Shown piece by piece: positions 46,065 through 56,285 of a stretch of 64,000 nucleotides of DNA. The first letter of the stretch is position 1; each line of letters begins with the position of its first letter. Position numbers and translations under genes: made by a program. Source of the stretch: Vombatus ursinus (Eukaryota > Chordata > Mammalia > Diprotodontia > Vombatidae); assembly GCF_900497805.2 (NCBI RefSeq), contig NW_020954556.1, positions 62,098,447-62,162,446 of the forward strand, read 5' to 3'. A model generated the notes under the pieces. That model ran no database searches and had not been told where the DNA came from. It worked only from the letters and a program-made list of their open reading frames with translations.

Positions 46065-46455
46065 CTTTTCAGATTATAGGTTGGGGATCATATAATTCAA
46101 CTCCCTCATTTCAGATATGAGAACACTGAAACCTAAGAACATGAAGTACTTGTCAAAGGCCAAAGGATCATACCTCCAGAGTAAAAAAGGACCTCAAAGG
46201 CTATAAATCTAATCTCCTTACTTCAAAAATTAAGAATCTGAGGCTCAGAGATGGTAAGCTACTTGTCCAAGGTCACAAAGGGAATGAATGTTAGAGGGGA
46301 AATTTGAACCCAAGTCTTCAGACTTGAAAATCAGTGGAAACCTCTTTCCACTGTGTAGCACAAGGTCTTACATGTGGAGTAATGGAAGAGTCAAGATTTT
46401 ACCAGGTCTTCTGGTTCCAAACCTAGTATGTTATCCCTTTCACTACATTGCCAGC
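46065..46455 (-). repeat. MIR3 nested in MIR3, both antisense
   Basis: An outer copy (46065-46165: 'gttggggatcatataattca', 'gaaacctaagaacatgaagt') stops in mid-CORE. A second, complete antisense copy follows (46166-46365: 'aggacctcaaaggctataaa', 'atctgaggctcagagatggt', 'gaacccaagtcttcagactt'), and then the outer copy resumes (46366-46455: 'aagattttaccaggtcttct'). Boundaries are within about 10 bases. Confidence 0.7.
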
Positions 46456-47013
46456 ATCAATAAATAAATTTCCATTGAATGAAGGCTGATTATAGAAGTG
46501 CAAAGACTTTAAGTTACTGGATCTAAGAACCCTGAGGTATTCCTTGGACTCTTCATTTCTTCTCTGATTGAAAAGATTTATTTAATATCCTTCCAATCCT
46601 CTCCAGTATCAGAACACTGCGGATGGCCAAGGGACTATATTTCCTTATAATGCAGCCACTCCAAGAATACAAACACTTCTCTTAACTTTTTTCTTATGAA
46701 ATTAAAGATAAATCCTGCTCTGGTCTCTGAAAAATGCGACACTTAGACACAGCTGTGCTGTACTTCAGACTAATTCTCAAACATGTTCTTTTTACCTTGT
46801 GATCATGTATCATAAGCCCTTACATGATTTTATTCCATGGTTTTTTTTTACTGCTTCTATCAATAACATCGTTGTCACCTCAGCAAAAGCATATCAAAAC
46901 AAGTCCAGTTGCCTTCACAGTGGATATGGCCCAATAACACTACCCCTCTCCCTTGTGCTGATTCAGATCCCAACATCTTCTTCTCTTTTCATCTTGTATG
47001 GATCTTTTTCAGG
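46456..47013. other. No recognised feature
   Basis: About 560 bases with nothing I can name. The 75-codon plus-strand frame here looks like chance. Confidence 0.4.
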
Positions 47014-47117
47014 TGTCCTGTACTAAGTCTTCCTTTAGTCCTTCCCACATAGAAATATATNNNNNNNNNNTGTCCTGTACTAAGTCTTCCTTTAGTCCTT
47101 CCCACATAGAAATATAT
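47014..47117. other. Assembly gap with unmerged 47-base overlap
   Basis: Bases 47014-47060 and 47071-47117 are identical and face each other across ten Ns (47061-47070). This is an assembly overlap left unjoined, not a biological repeat, so the true locus is probably 57 bases shorter. Confidence 0.9.
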
Positions 47118-48635
47118 TCAAGATTCTCTTATTATCTCAAGGGTACCAAAGGACCACTAATGGTGGTATCCCATTTTCACGACCTGACTGGCCAACCAAC
47201 TTTACCAATTATTCCCAGTTTTGATTGAAAATCAAGGAAATAATTTACAATATATGCTTTCTCCAAGCAAAGGGGAAATGTGAGTACATCTGGTCTGAGA
47301 AGATAGCTGATTTATGTGTCACACCCATTTAAACCAACAGAGAAGATAAAGTCCTTTAAAGTAATACCGACTTTGATATTCTGCGGTTTGGTGACATATG
47401 ACTCTTAAGAGGGACTCCTTTATTTCTCCGTGTTTGCGATGTGACTAACTTGGGCTCCTGTGTAACTTTACAACAACTGACAGAGACTATACAATCCGCC
47501 AGTTTGTATTAAGATGTTATTGCACCTTTCCCATTCTAATTGCCAATTATGACTCTATTAGTCCTACTTGGCAGTTCATCTGCTCCAGCATCAGCTAAGG
47601 GGGACTTGGAGACAGACCTCTGATCTCCATGTTTCCGCTTCAGTGAATGCTTAGCCCAGCGGCTGTCATCCGGAGACAGGGAGGCGGGGGAGGCATTGCC
47701 TTTGCTCAGATAACTGTACCTGACCTTACAACAATTTACTAAGGAAATACCTGCCTAATGGCAGTGTGAGTACAGTTTCTTTTATACTCACAACGGCACT
47801 GCAAATTAGAGACAACAGGATAAATCTATGGGCAGCTCACTAGACACTTCATTAAATCACTGTTCCCTTGCCTTGTAGAGCACTAATAGAATCACAGCCC
47901 TCATTAGCTACTGAATAAAAGATCAATCACAGACTTTGAGAGCTCTTGCCACCAGCTTCCAGAGGAAACAAGGAGAGAAAAAAGACATATTTAGGATCAT
48001 CAGTAAGATCCTGAATGGCCTCACTGCAAGTTGCTTAAATTACCTTTTCTACAACTGACTCCAACTGCAATACTCAGAGGAACTTGTTAAGTCTGCTTTC
48101 AAAAGCTGCTCTCTAATATATGACTACCAGGCCCTGGTCAAAAGTTCAGATTGTGCATATGTAAAAAGGTACTAAATTGCCTGAGGGCTAAAACCAGAGG
48201 AGTTTAATTGCAGCAAAATGCTGAAAATGGTCTGTTGAGGGTCCTTCTGTGGGGATACTGCTGGCTTGGGCTGATTGAAGTACAGAACATAAAAGCTGTA
48301 CAACAATATTTCCTTAAATGCAGGCGAAACTGCCAGCAGTTGGTATTGCATGAATGTTGTGGTTAAAGAAAAAAACACTTTCCTCCCCTAAAATAAATAC
48401 AGTATTAAGAACTACCCTAGCCCATAATTCTAAATCATAATGGAAAAAACGCAGGGTTCAGTGACCGTAAATAAGGCATAATTCACAGTGTGGGACCAAC
48501 ACACTTGCAGTATATTTTTACATGGGGGTACATTCCAAGTATTCATGGAAGGACTTCCAGCATTCCTTTGGGTCTGTGCACTACCGTGGTTTGGGAAGTG
48601 ATTCTTGACTTAAATGATGGCTGAGGGTTCTTCCT
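47118..48635. other. Repeat-free 1.5 kb, strongest conserved-element candidate
   Basis: No SINE, LINE or simple repeat recognised. The block 47350-47960 keeps CpGs ('taccgac', 'tgcggtt', 'ctccgtgtttgcgatg', 'atccgcc', 'tcatccgga') that normally decay in neutral DNA, and holds homeodomain-type words ('ctaattgccaatta' near 47536). No reading frame of note. It looks like an enhancer-type conserved non-coding element, by inference. Confidence 0.45.
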
Positions 48636-48639
48636 TCTC

Positions 48640-48880
48640 AGCTTGGAGCAGAGTGTAGTGGAAAGAACGTTGGACTCAGTGTCCAGAGTTTGAGATCTGG
48701 GCTTTGCTACCAAAATGGTGTGATCTTAGGTACCTCATTTAACCTCTGCATGCTTTCTCTGTCTGTAAAATCAGAGAATATAAATATTGATTCTAAAAAT
48801 TATCTTATAGATCTGGTGTTCTATGTGTAAAGATTGCTTTTAGCTCTGACATTCTAAGATCCCTTTCATTTCTAATTTTC
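48640..48880 (+). repeat. MIR3, sense
   Basis: Reads 'gcagagtgtagtggaaagaa', 'gtacctcatttaacctctgc', 'gtctgtaaaatcagagaata' and the 3' end 'cttttagctctgacattcta'. Confidence 0.78.
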
Positions 48881-49214
48881 TATGTCAATGTTTCCAATAC
48901 TTGCAAGGTTTATTACAAAAAGATGAATTTTCTTACAAATTAGTGTTTCACAAAGGTAAATTACAAATGCAAAGGAAAGAGAACAAAAGATAAAGGAAAC
49001 AATACTCCAAAGGGTTGTTTAGTAAGAGACACCAGTCAAAAATATATCAAAATCAGAACTACCCTTTTTGGGGACTGGGAAAAAATGTATATAAAAAGCC
49101 AATGAACAGTGCTTGAATCCAAGTTCTAGAAGCATTACTCTAGAGAATATTCTTGACTAGATAGAAACTACACCTTGACAATCTACCAACCCTCTTTCTA
49201 GAAGAATACCATGT
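48881..49214. other. No recognised feature
   Basis: About 330 bases with nothing I can name. Confidence 0.4.
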
Positions 49215-49620
49215 TATTTGTTATTGTTGTTGTTGTGATTTTTATTTTATTTTTATTTACTCATTTAAAAAGCATTTATTTTTCCTCCATTTTGTCCTGC
49301 TCCTGCATTTGGAGTAAAAGAAAGAACAAAGCCCTTGTAACAACTATGAATAGTCAGGCAAATGTTCTCTGGCTGTCATCTTTCCAGACTTATTTCATAG
49401 TATTCCTCTCGCTACATTCTCCATTCCAACCAAGCCAGTCTGCCAGCTAACACTGGACCTTCCACCTCCTATTCTGGGTCTGTGTCTTATATTCCCACTA
49501 GTCAAGTATTCCCACACTGTCCAAGTCCAAAACTGTCTGTCTTATTCTATACAAATGCTTGACTTCTTTGTCTGGATATGGGTAGTTACACAACACATTT
49601 TTGTATGCTGTATAACTTAT
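49215..49620 (-). mobile_element. L1 3' end, antisense, carrying a foreign insert
   Basis: Antisense L1 3' text: 'aaaaagcatttatttttcct', 'agaacaaagcccttgtaaca', 'gaatagtcaggca' and then, after a 138-base insert, 'tattcccacactgtccaagt' and 'tgtctgtcttattctatac'. The insert (49361-49498) contains the L2-derived copy 49367-49487 and lies between 10-bp near repeats tagtcaggca (49351-49360) and tagtcaagta (49499-49508). Confidence 0.7.
49367..49487 (-). repeat. Inverted duplication B, acceptor arm
   Basis: 121 bases matching the reverse complement of 50835-50955 with about four mismatches (117/121). The L2 match ends sharply at both sides here, within L1 sequence, so this is the inserted copy. 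Confidence 0.9.
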
Positions 49621-49884
49621 CTGTTCTACTGATTGACTTCTATATATTTAAAGAAGGTTATTATATCATATTATTATTATATTGGTTTATAATGGTTATT
49701 ATAATGGTTAATAATTTGTAGTAGAGTTAGAGGTTGGGTACTTCCAGGCTCCCTTTCTTTCCATGGTTTTTTCATCATTTTCCTTTATATTTGCAACCTT
49801 TGGTTCTTCCAAAGGAATCTTATTAGCTTTTGTAGCTCTAAGAAATAATCTTTTGGTAATTTATTGGTATGTGAAGGGAAGGTA

Positions 49885-49965
49885 ATAAGGATTTATACAG
49901 CACCTACTATATGCCAGGCTATGTGATAAGTGATTTTCACAACACCATCTTATTTAAGTCTGGGG
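49885..49965 (-). repeat. MIR fragment, antisense
   Basis: Reads 'tacagcacctactatatgcc', 'aggctatgtgataagtgat' and 'acaacaccatcttatttaag'. Confidence 0.6.
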
Positions 49966-49971
49966 AAAAAA

Positions 49972-50150
49972 AAAACAATGGAATGAAAAGCCAGGAGATC
50001 TGGATTCTAACCCTGGCACTGCCAAAAATCCAGTGTGATTATGAAGAAGTCTTTTCCCCTCTCTGAGCTGCTGCTTCCCCATAGGTACAATGAAAGGGTT
50101 AAACCAGATGGTATTTGAGAAAGCTTACAATTCTAAAACTATACAATCTT
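49972..50150 (+). repeat. MIR3, sense
   Basis: Reads 'aaaagccaggagatctggat', 'agtcttttcccctctctgag' and 'gggttaaaccagatggtatt'. Confidence 0.75.
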
Positions 50151-50309
50151 TGGTTTAGACACACATTGCCAGCTTAATTTGTTATGCTAAAAGTTCATAT
50201 GGAATTCTCTCTTACGAAAAGTAACAGTGTTAGTCATGAGAAATACCTAGGACCATGTTTCAGAGCCTAGATGATTCTTAAAGGAAAACAGGTTGAAGTA
50301 GGTTAGGTA

Positions 50310-50370
50310 CATACATAGTTAGGATATCAACATACATACATACATATATACACACATATACATATATGAA
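50310..50370 (+). repeat. CATA/TA-rich simple repeat
   Basis: Imperfect (CATA)n and (TA/CA)n units. Confidence 0.85.
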
Positions 50371-50834
50371 AACTAGTTTATCTTGGAATCATCAGGTCTC
50401 TAAGAATGACAACTGTCATACAGCTTAAGATTTATCAATCAACAAAGCTGACATAAAGATTGTATTGTAAGCTAATGATTTATTTTAGATGCATTTTCAG
50501 ACCTATCATGGCCAGAGTTTTCTGACATATCCATACTGTGGTCCCAAAATGATACTTCTGATATTATTTCACTGCAATTTTTTCCAAGAAACATTTACTA
50601 AGTATCAGCAATATGAAAGGGCCTGGGCTAGATTCTGGGAATATAGAGAAAATAGTCCCTACCCTCAAGGAGCTTATATTCTATTGCGAGATATGACATG
50701 TATGTGGATAAGTAAACACAAGATAATTTCAGAGTATTAGGAATGGTTTTACCTGTGAAGTATCACCTGGGTTAACCCTTGAAGGAATGTAAGGAGTCCA
50801 AAAGGTTAAAAGAGACAAAATAAGTGATGAGAGC

Positions 50835-50955
50835 AGACACAAACCCAGAATAGGAGGTGGAAGGTCCAGTGTTAGCTGGCAGACTGGCTTGGTTGGAATG
50901 GAAAATGTAGGGAGAGGAATACTATGAAATAAGTCTGGAAAGATGAGAGCCAGAG
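50835..50955 (+). repeat. Inverted duplication B, donor arm
   Basis: 121 bases of the antisense L2, whose L2 text continues on both sides. The reverse complement is found at 49367-49487, 1347 bases upstream. Confidence 0.9.
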
Positions 50956-51209
50956 CATAGAATTTTACTACTAAACTTTACTACTAAAGTCTTTTTACCC
51001 CAGAAGAAATAAGGAGACACTGAAGAGTACTGAATAGAAGAGGGACATACTAAATCTTTGGAATATTCATTAAACAGTAGACTGGTTGCATTGGAGAGAG
51101 GAAGGAACAAAAGCAGGGAGCAAAATTAGGAAACTATTGCAAAAGTCTAGATGGGAAATGATGAGGGCCTGAAGTAGGCTGGTTGTAATATGGGTCTAGA
51201 AGAGGGGAA

Positions 51210-51935
51210 AGCTCAAGCACCACCTCTTACAAGAGACCTTTCCTGATCCCATTACCTCTGGTTCAAGGGCTGCCCCTCAACTAATTACCTTATATTCACT
51301 ATGTATGTAAAATGTTACATTACCTGGACCTACTCTTTTCCAGTCTCACTAGACATTACTCTCCCTCCTATACTCTGCCATCTAACCAAACTGGCTTTTT
51401 CTCTGTTTCTCACACGTGACACTCCATCTCCTGAAGTTCCTGCTACACATATCTAGAAAACATGACTGCCTTACTTCTACCCTCTACCTCACTGACCTTA
51501 CTCTCTTCCTTTAAAATGAAGTACAAATAGCAATTCTACATTAAGTTTTTCCTGATCTCTCCCTGAGTGCCTTCTCTCTAAAATGACCTTCAATTTATAA
51601 TTATTTTGCACATTTTTGTGTTTATTCACTTTATATTTATTCTGTCTATATTTTACATGTACTTGTTTTCTCCCCCATTAGAATGTTAAATCCTTATAAA
51701 TAAAAATTATTTTATTATTTGTAATTGTGTCTTTAGCATCATGCCTAGTACATAGTGTTTTTTTAAATATGTGTTTGTATGTAAGCATTCATCTGTATAT
51801 GTATACATATATATACACATATGCATATTTTATTCCCAGACAGAATGAAAGTTTCTTGAGAACAAGGTTTATTTCATTTTTATCTCTGTACCCTCCATGC
51901 CTAGCAAAGTGCTTAGTACAAAGAGATAAAGATAA
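51210..51935 (+). repeat. L2 3' UTR copies, sense, inside the antisense L2
   Basis: Reads 'caccacctcttacaagagac', 'ctttcctgatcccattacct', 'acactccatctcctgaagtt', 'tgttttctcccccattagaa' and 'cctagcaaagtgcttagtac'. Probably two overlapping sense L2 tails (51210-51780 and about 51830-51935). They break the antisense L2, so they are younger or reflect a rearrangement. Confidence 0.72.
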
Positions 51936-51944
51936 GAATGGGAT

Positions 51945-52034
51945 CTGTAATTTCATTCATATCAGGAACTCCCATATGAGGAAATTCCACCTACCAATGC
52001 AGGGTGGCATCTTTTCCACAAATTACAGGTGATT
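51945..52034 (-). repeat. Unnamed SINE-like repeat tail (copy 3 of 3)
   Basis: On the plus strand 'ggaactcccatatgaggaaa' starts at 51965, with 'acctaccaatgcagggtggc' and 'aaattacagg'. This is the tail part of the family at 8466-8674. The tRNA-like head is missing. Confidence 0.55.
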
Positions 52035-52710
52035 AAAAATGCTCATTAATTGGCTAGATTAAGTGGATGAAAGTTGTGAGAAGCTTTGGGGGGGATTAAC
52101 AAGACTTAGCAACAGGTTGGACAGAGGAGGTGATGGAAAAAAGAAAACTCAAGGGTTATTTCAGGTTAAAAGGTAGGTAACTAGAAGAATGGTAACATTC
52201 AATAGAAGTAGGGAAGTGTGGAGGAGAGACAGATTATTGGTGGAGGATACTGTTACCGTCAGAAACACTGAATTTGAGATATCAATTGAATAGGCAAGTT
52301 GAGATTTCCCACAGGCAGCTGGTGATGAAGAAGTAGATTTTTAGAAAAAGACTGAGCTTGTTAAATAAATGTGAAAGTCATCTGCACAGGGATTATAGTA
52401 TAACTGAACCAAGAAAGAGTATAGAAAGAGAAGACCCAGGACAGAGCCCTAGGGTATGCTCACAGAAGGGGCTTGGATATAGATGTTAAGCCATCAAAAA
52501 AAGCCTGAGATGTACAGTAAGGCACAAAAGAGAACCAAAAGAAAAAAGAAAATGTTTTGAAAGGCAAGGCATAATGGAGGAGTCAGGAGGAGAGGGAGGT
52601 TGACAGTGTCATAAGATGCACAAAAGAGGACTGAGAAAAGACCACTGTGTTCATCAGTTAAGAGATAAATGGTAACCTTAGTGAGAGCGGTTTCAGTTAA
52701 CTGTTGGGAT

Positions 52711-53369
52711 CAGAAACAAGGCCACAAGAAGTTGAGTATTAGTGACAAGTGAAGAAATGGAGACATCTCTTTCTAGGAGGTTAGTTGTGAATGGTGCAAT
52801 GGGAGGGCTGACACAATCGCCCACATGAAAGGGGCTAGGGAGCCTGATTCCATAATACACGGCAAAATTTAATGGAAGTCCCTTGCCCCTAGTGTGGAGA
52901 ATGTGAAGATGTAACTGGCTACAGTATGTCAATCACATTTCAAGGAGACAAACTATTTTCAGGCCGCATAGCTGGAAATGAGGTGCATTCAAAAGGCAGT
53001 ATTGAGCAGGGGTCCATGTCTTGTCTCTGGCTCTTCCCACACTAGCCTTCTTTGGACAAAGTGAGGAACAAACCCATAATTGTGAGAAGGGCCTCAGACC
53101 ATCATCTCCCCACAAGGGACGATACAATGTGGTCTAGGAGCACATGTGACCCTCTTTGCCTCTTCGCATGTACTTTTAGGTTAAGGACTACTAGACAGAG
53201 GTTTGAATTTGTAAGTTTCAAAAGGTCAGAGTACTGAAAAACCAAAGATCCAGGAGCAAGAATTCATGCCAGCTTCTGTGACCAGCTGGGTTGGTGTGCT
53301 TGAGAGACCCAGATAAAGTGATAGCTGAGACAAAGTCTCATCAAGCCAGATAGCTAGGCTGTGTACTAT
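52711..53369. other. Unassigned
   Basis: About 660 bases without a repeat I can name. Frames at 52693-52932 and 52933-53127 (minus) and 53052-53237 (plus) overlap and show no family. Confidence 0.4.
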
Positions 53370-53620
53370 GAATAAGATGCAAGACCTGGAGGCAAGATGG
53401 CCTGAGTTCAAACCAAATCTCAAACACTTACTAGGTGTGAAACAATGGGCAAGTCACTTAATCGATATTTGCCTCAGTTTCCTCATCTGTAAAATGGGGA
53501 TAATAATAGTATCCACCTCCCAGGAATGTTGTGACAACAAAATGAGATATTACGTACAAAGCATTTTCCAAACTTTAAAATGCTATATATTAGTAAGTAA
53601 TGATGATGATAAGAGTGGGG
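53370..53620 (+). repeat. THER1/MIR-like SINE, sense, near full length
   Basis: Reads 'aagacctggaggcaagatgg', 'cctgagttcaaaccaaatct', 'gaaacaatgggcaagtcact', 'cctcagtttcctcatctgta' and the tail 'gtacaaagcattttccaaac'. Confidence 0.85.
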
Positions 53621-54599
53621 ATGAGGATGAGGACAATGACTGAAGTGAATCTGTTGAGGCAAATGCTACAAAGAAGTTTTGTTAAGCTTGAGTCCGCTCT
53701 CCTAAGGGATCAAGGTGGTAATGGCTGAAGAGAAATATTTGTATTTCTGTTCTTGCTATGTCTTTGAACCAAATGACCCTTGGTAAAACCAAGAGATGTT
53801 AACTGGTTAAATGGAACTGAGGAAAAAACCACTGGGGGCTAAAAGTGTTGGGGTGGGGAAAGTGAGGGGGAGGGTAGCACTCCAGAATGGATACTCCAGC
53901 TGATAGCATTAGACAAAGATACTCCCCCTACCTCAGGGTACCCCTAGATCCCTGAAGGGGATATATAACCAGATTATCTCTAGAGCAATAGTTTAGATTC
54001 TCCATTTTAAAAAAAGGATGAGATTTAGGACAATAATTTAAACAGTATGAAAGGGTCAAGGATTTTTTTTTTCAAAATGGTAAAATCCTGCGCATGTTTT
54101 CAGGCCTCTGGAAAAGAGGCAGTAGATAAGTAGAGATTAACTGTCATGGAGATTTAGGCAGTGGACTTCCAAAAGAGATAGGAAAGGATGGAATCATGAA
54201 CACAAATAGCCTTGGCAAAGTGAAGAACAACCTTTCTCTCAGAAAGAGTAGCAATGGAAAGCGTGAGGTATCCCTCATGTAGATGGGTTTTGAAGGATGG
54301 GCTAGGGATGAAGAAGCTCAAAGTGGATGAGCTTGATTTTTTTCAGTAAAGTAAGAGATAACATCCTTTACTGACAGACAGAGAAGAGGTTCTATAGGGT
54401 ACCTGAGGAGAGAACAGAAAGTTTGGAATACCTCTTGTGGAGAGTTTAAGAGAGGGTGCATCAGGGAAAAAAATAAGTGATTGCTATGAAGCCAATAAGC
54501 CCCAATTTGCATTAAATAAATTTTTAGTGAACCCAGTCAACATGGATGTGTGACCATACAATGTTGTGAAACCACTTGTTTCAGAAGAGACATCTCATT

Positions 54600-54800
54600 A
54601 CAGATAATGTGATGAGCACTGATTGCACTGTAAAGTCAAAAGAACTGGGCCTTGATTTCCAGTGTTATCATTACTAGGTGACTTTGGTCAAGTCAATTCA
54701 CCTGTCTAAGCCTCAGTTTCTTTTTCTGCAAAAGAAGAGGGTTGGGTTCTATGATCTACAAGGTAATTTCCAGATCTAAATCCTATGATTCTACCAATTT
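54600..54800 (+). repeat. MIR3, sense
   Basis: Reads 'actgggccttgatttccagt', 'taggtgactttggtcaagtc', 'aagcctcagtttctttttct' and 'cagatctaaatcctatgatt'. Confidence 0.82.
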
Positions 54801-55812
54801 TTCCAATGGATTTTAAAAGAAATTGGAATTTAAATGGTTCACATTTCTCTCTTCCTATGATCAGTTTACATGCTCCCAACAATATGTCTTGTAATATCTA
54901 TAATATGTTATAATCAAACCCCATCATAACTAGGAAACCTTGTCAGATACTGTTCCATTAGTCACTCCAAATATCAATTGGTTGGCAGTCAAGGTAATTG
55001 AGCCCTACTGGGGTTGGTTCCCTGATTATCAGTCTGTTCACTTTCCCTTTTATTTCCTTTACTCTTCTGTCACTGAATGTCCCTGAAGCACTAGTTAATA
55101 TCATCTATGTTTTCATGGAACCAGTTAATGATTTTAGGCAGGGTGTATCTACATACTTAATTGACTATGCATTAACAACTAACTATATTGTAAGCTCTAT
55201 AAGTGCAGGTACTGAGTCTTATTCATCATAGAATTTACATCTGCGCTGAGAACGACACTCTGAACTTATGTCTAGAACCTACAATTTTACCTGTGCAGAT
55301 AATTTCCCCCCTGATATCAGTGGCAACCCTAGTAAAGGGTTACTGGTACTAAAATCTTCCTTCCCTAGTAGTCAACCCTCAGCTGAACTAACCTAGGCTA
55401 GTCTCCAGGCAAGAGCTATATGGACAATTACCATCCCCAAATTCAAAATTCTCTTGGTTGAATATGACCTGCCCCCTCTTCTTCCAATATGTCAGCTACA
55501 TGGCAGGAGGCATAAAAGAAAAATTGTAATGGAGGTTTTGAGAATTTTATTGTTGTTGTTGCAGTTGTTACTACTATTATTATTCTATTATGTGTTTGTT
55601 GAATTGAATCTCCCAGAATGAAGTAACACCATAACGAGGTCTATTTCCATTTCTAAATTGTCTTTTGAGATCTTTGGCAAGTTTTCACTTCCCCATTCTA
55701 TTTTCTCTCATCTCTGAACCCAAACTCTTGAAAAGTGTGAAGTGAATGAAATGTTATCGTCAAAATGGAAGAGTCCAAATGTACATATCAAAATTCAAAA
55801 GCAGCATAAATG
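54801..55812. other. Mostly unassigned; faint L2-like words
   Basis: About 1 kb. A faint sense L2 3' UTR signal ('attgtaagctctataagtgc' near 55187) is the only lead. A (TTG)/(TTA)-rich patch lies near 55550-55600. No gene seen. Confidence 0.4.
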
Positions 55813-55814
55813 GA

Positions 55815-56285
55815 GAAAGAAACCTTGACTTGAAGACTTGTGTTTAAATCTTAGCACTGCAACTTACTAGTTGTGAGCATGATTAATATTAATGATAATA
55901 ATAACAACATTCACATAGTGGTTTAAGGTTTGCGAAACATTTTTTAAAATATCTCATTTAACACTTAAAAATATCTCATTTTACCCTCCCAACAATCCTA
56001 AGAGGTAGTTGACATTATTGATCCCATTTTACAGATGAGGAAACTAAGGGAAAGAGAGTTTAAATCATTTGCCCAGGATCACAGTGCTAGAAGATGTCTG
56101 AGGCTCAGTTTAAACTCAGGTCTTAATGGCTCAATGTCCAGCACTCTATGCGTTACGGCTCTACCTTGCTGCCTCTATGTGTGACCTTGGATAATAAACT
56201 AAACCTCTTTGGGCTTCTATCAAATGAGGGTATAACCTGGATGATCTCTAAGGTTCCTTGTAGTTCTGAATCAAAGGATTCTGAG
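55815..56285 (+). repeat. MIR3, sense, split by a THER1
   Basis: The 5' part (55815-55885: 'ttgacttgaagacttgtgtt', 'gcaacttactagttgtga') and the 3' part (56178-56285: 'tgtgtgaccttggataataa', 'gatgatctctaaggttcctt') form one sense MIR3. Between them lies an antisense THER1. A short 'tgtga' repeat at the junctions may be part of the target-site duplication. Confidence 0.78.
55886..56177 (-). repeat. THER1/MIR-like SINE, antisense, inside MIR3
   Basis: Tail 'aatgataataataacaacat', then 'ggtttaaggtttgcgaaaca', 'cattttacagatgaggaaac', 'gctcagtttaaactcaggtc' and a head ending 'accttgctgcctc'. Confidence 0.82.

Larger units (their letters stand above)
50570..54500 (-). mobile_element. Long L2 LINE, antisense, in three pieces
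   Basis: Antisense L2 text continues in order over 50570-51205 (3' UTR: 'ccctcaaggagcttatattc'; then 'aatactatgaaataagtctg'), 52035-52710 (RT-derived: 'caagacttagcaacaggttg', 'gtcatctgcacagggattat', 'cccaggacagagccctaggg') and about 53690-54500 (upstream part: 'gaaaggatggaatcatgaac', 'ttcagtaaagtaagagataa'). The breaks hold a sense L2, a SINE-like piece and unassigned DNA with a THER1. If one insertion, it was one of the longest L2s here. It is dead. The interval 51206-52034 is not part of it. Confidence 0.7.

Noticed and set aside
46998-47228. Frame crossing the 10-N gap with a repeated peptide
   Set aside because: The repeated peptide comes from the unmerged assembly overlap.
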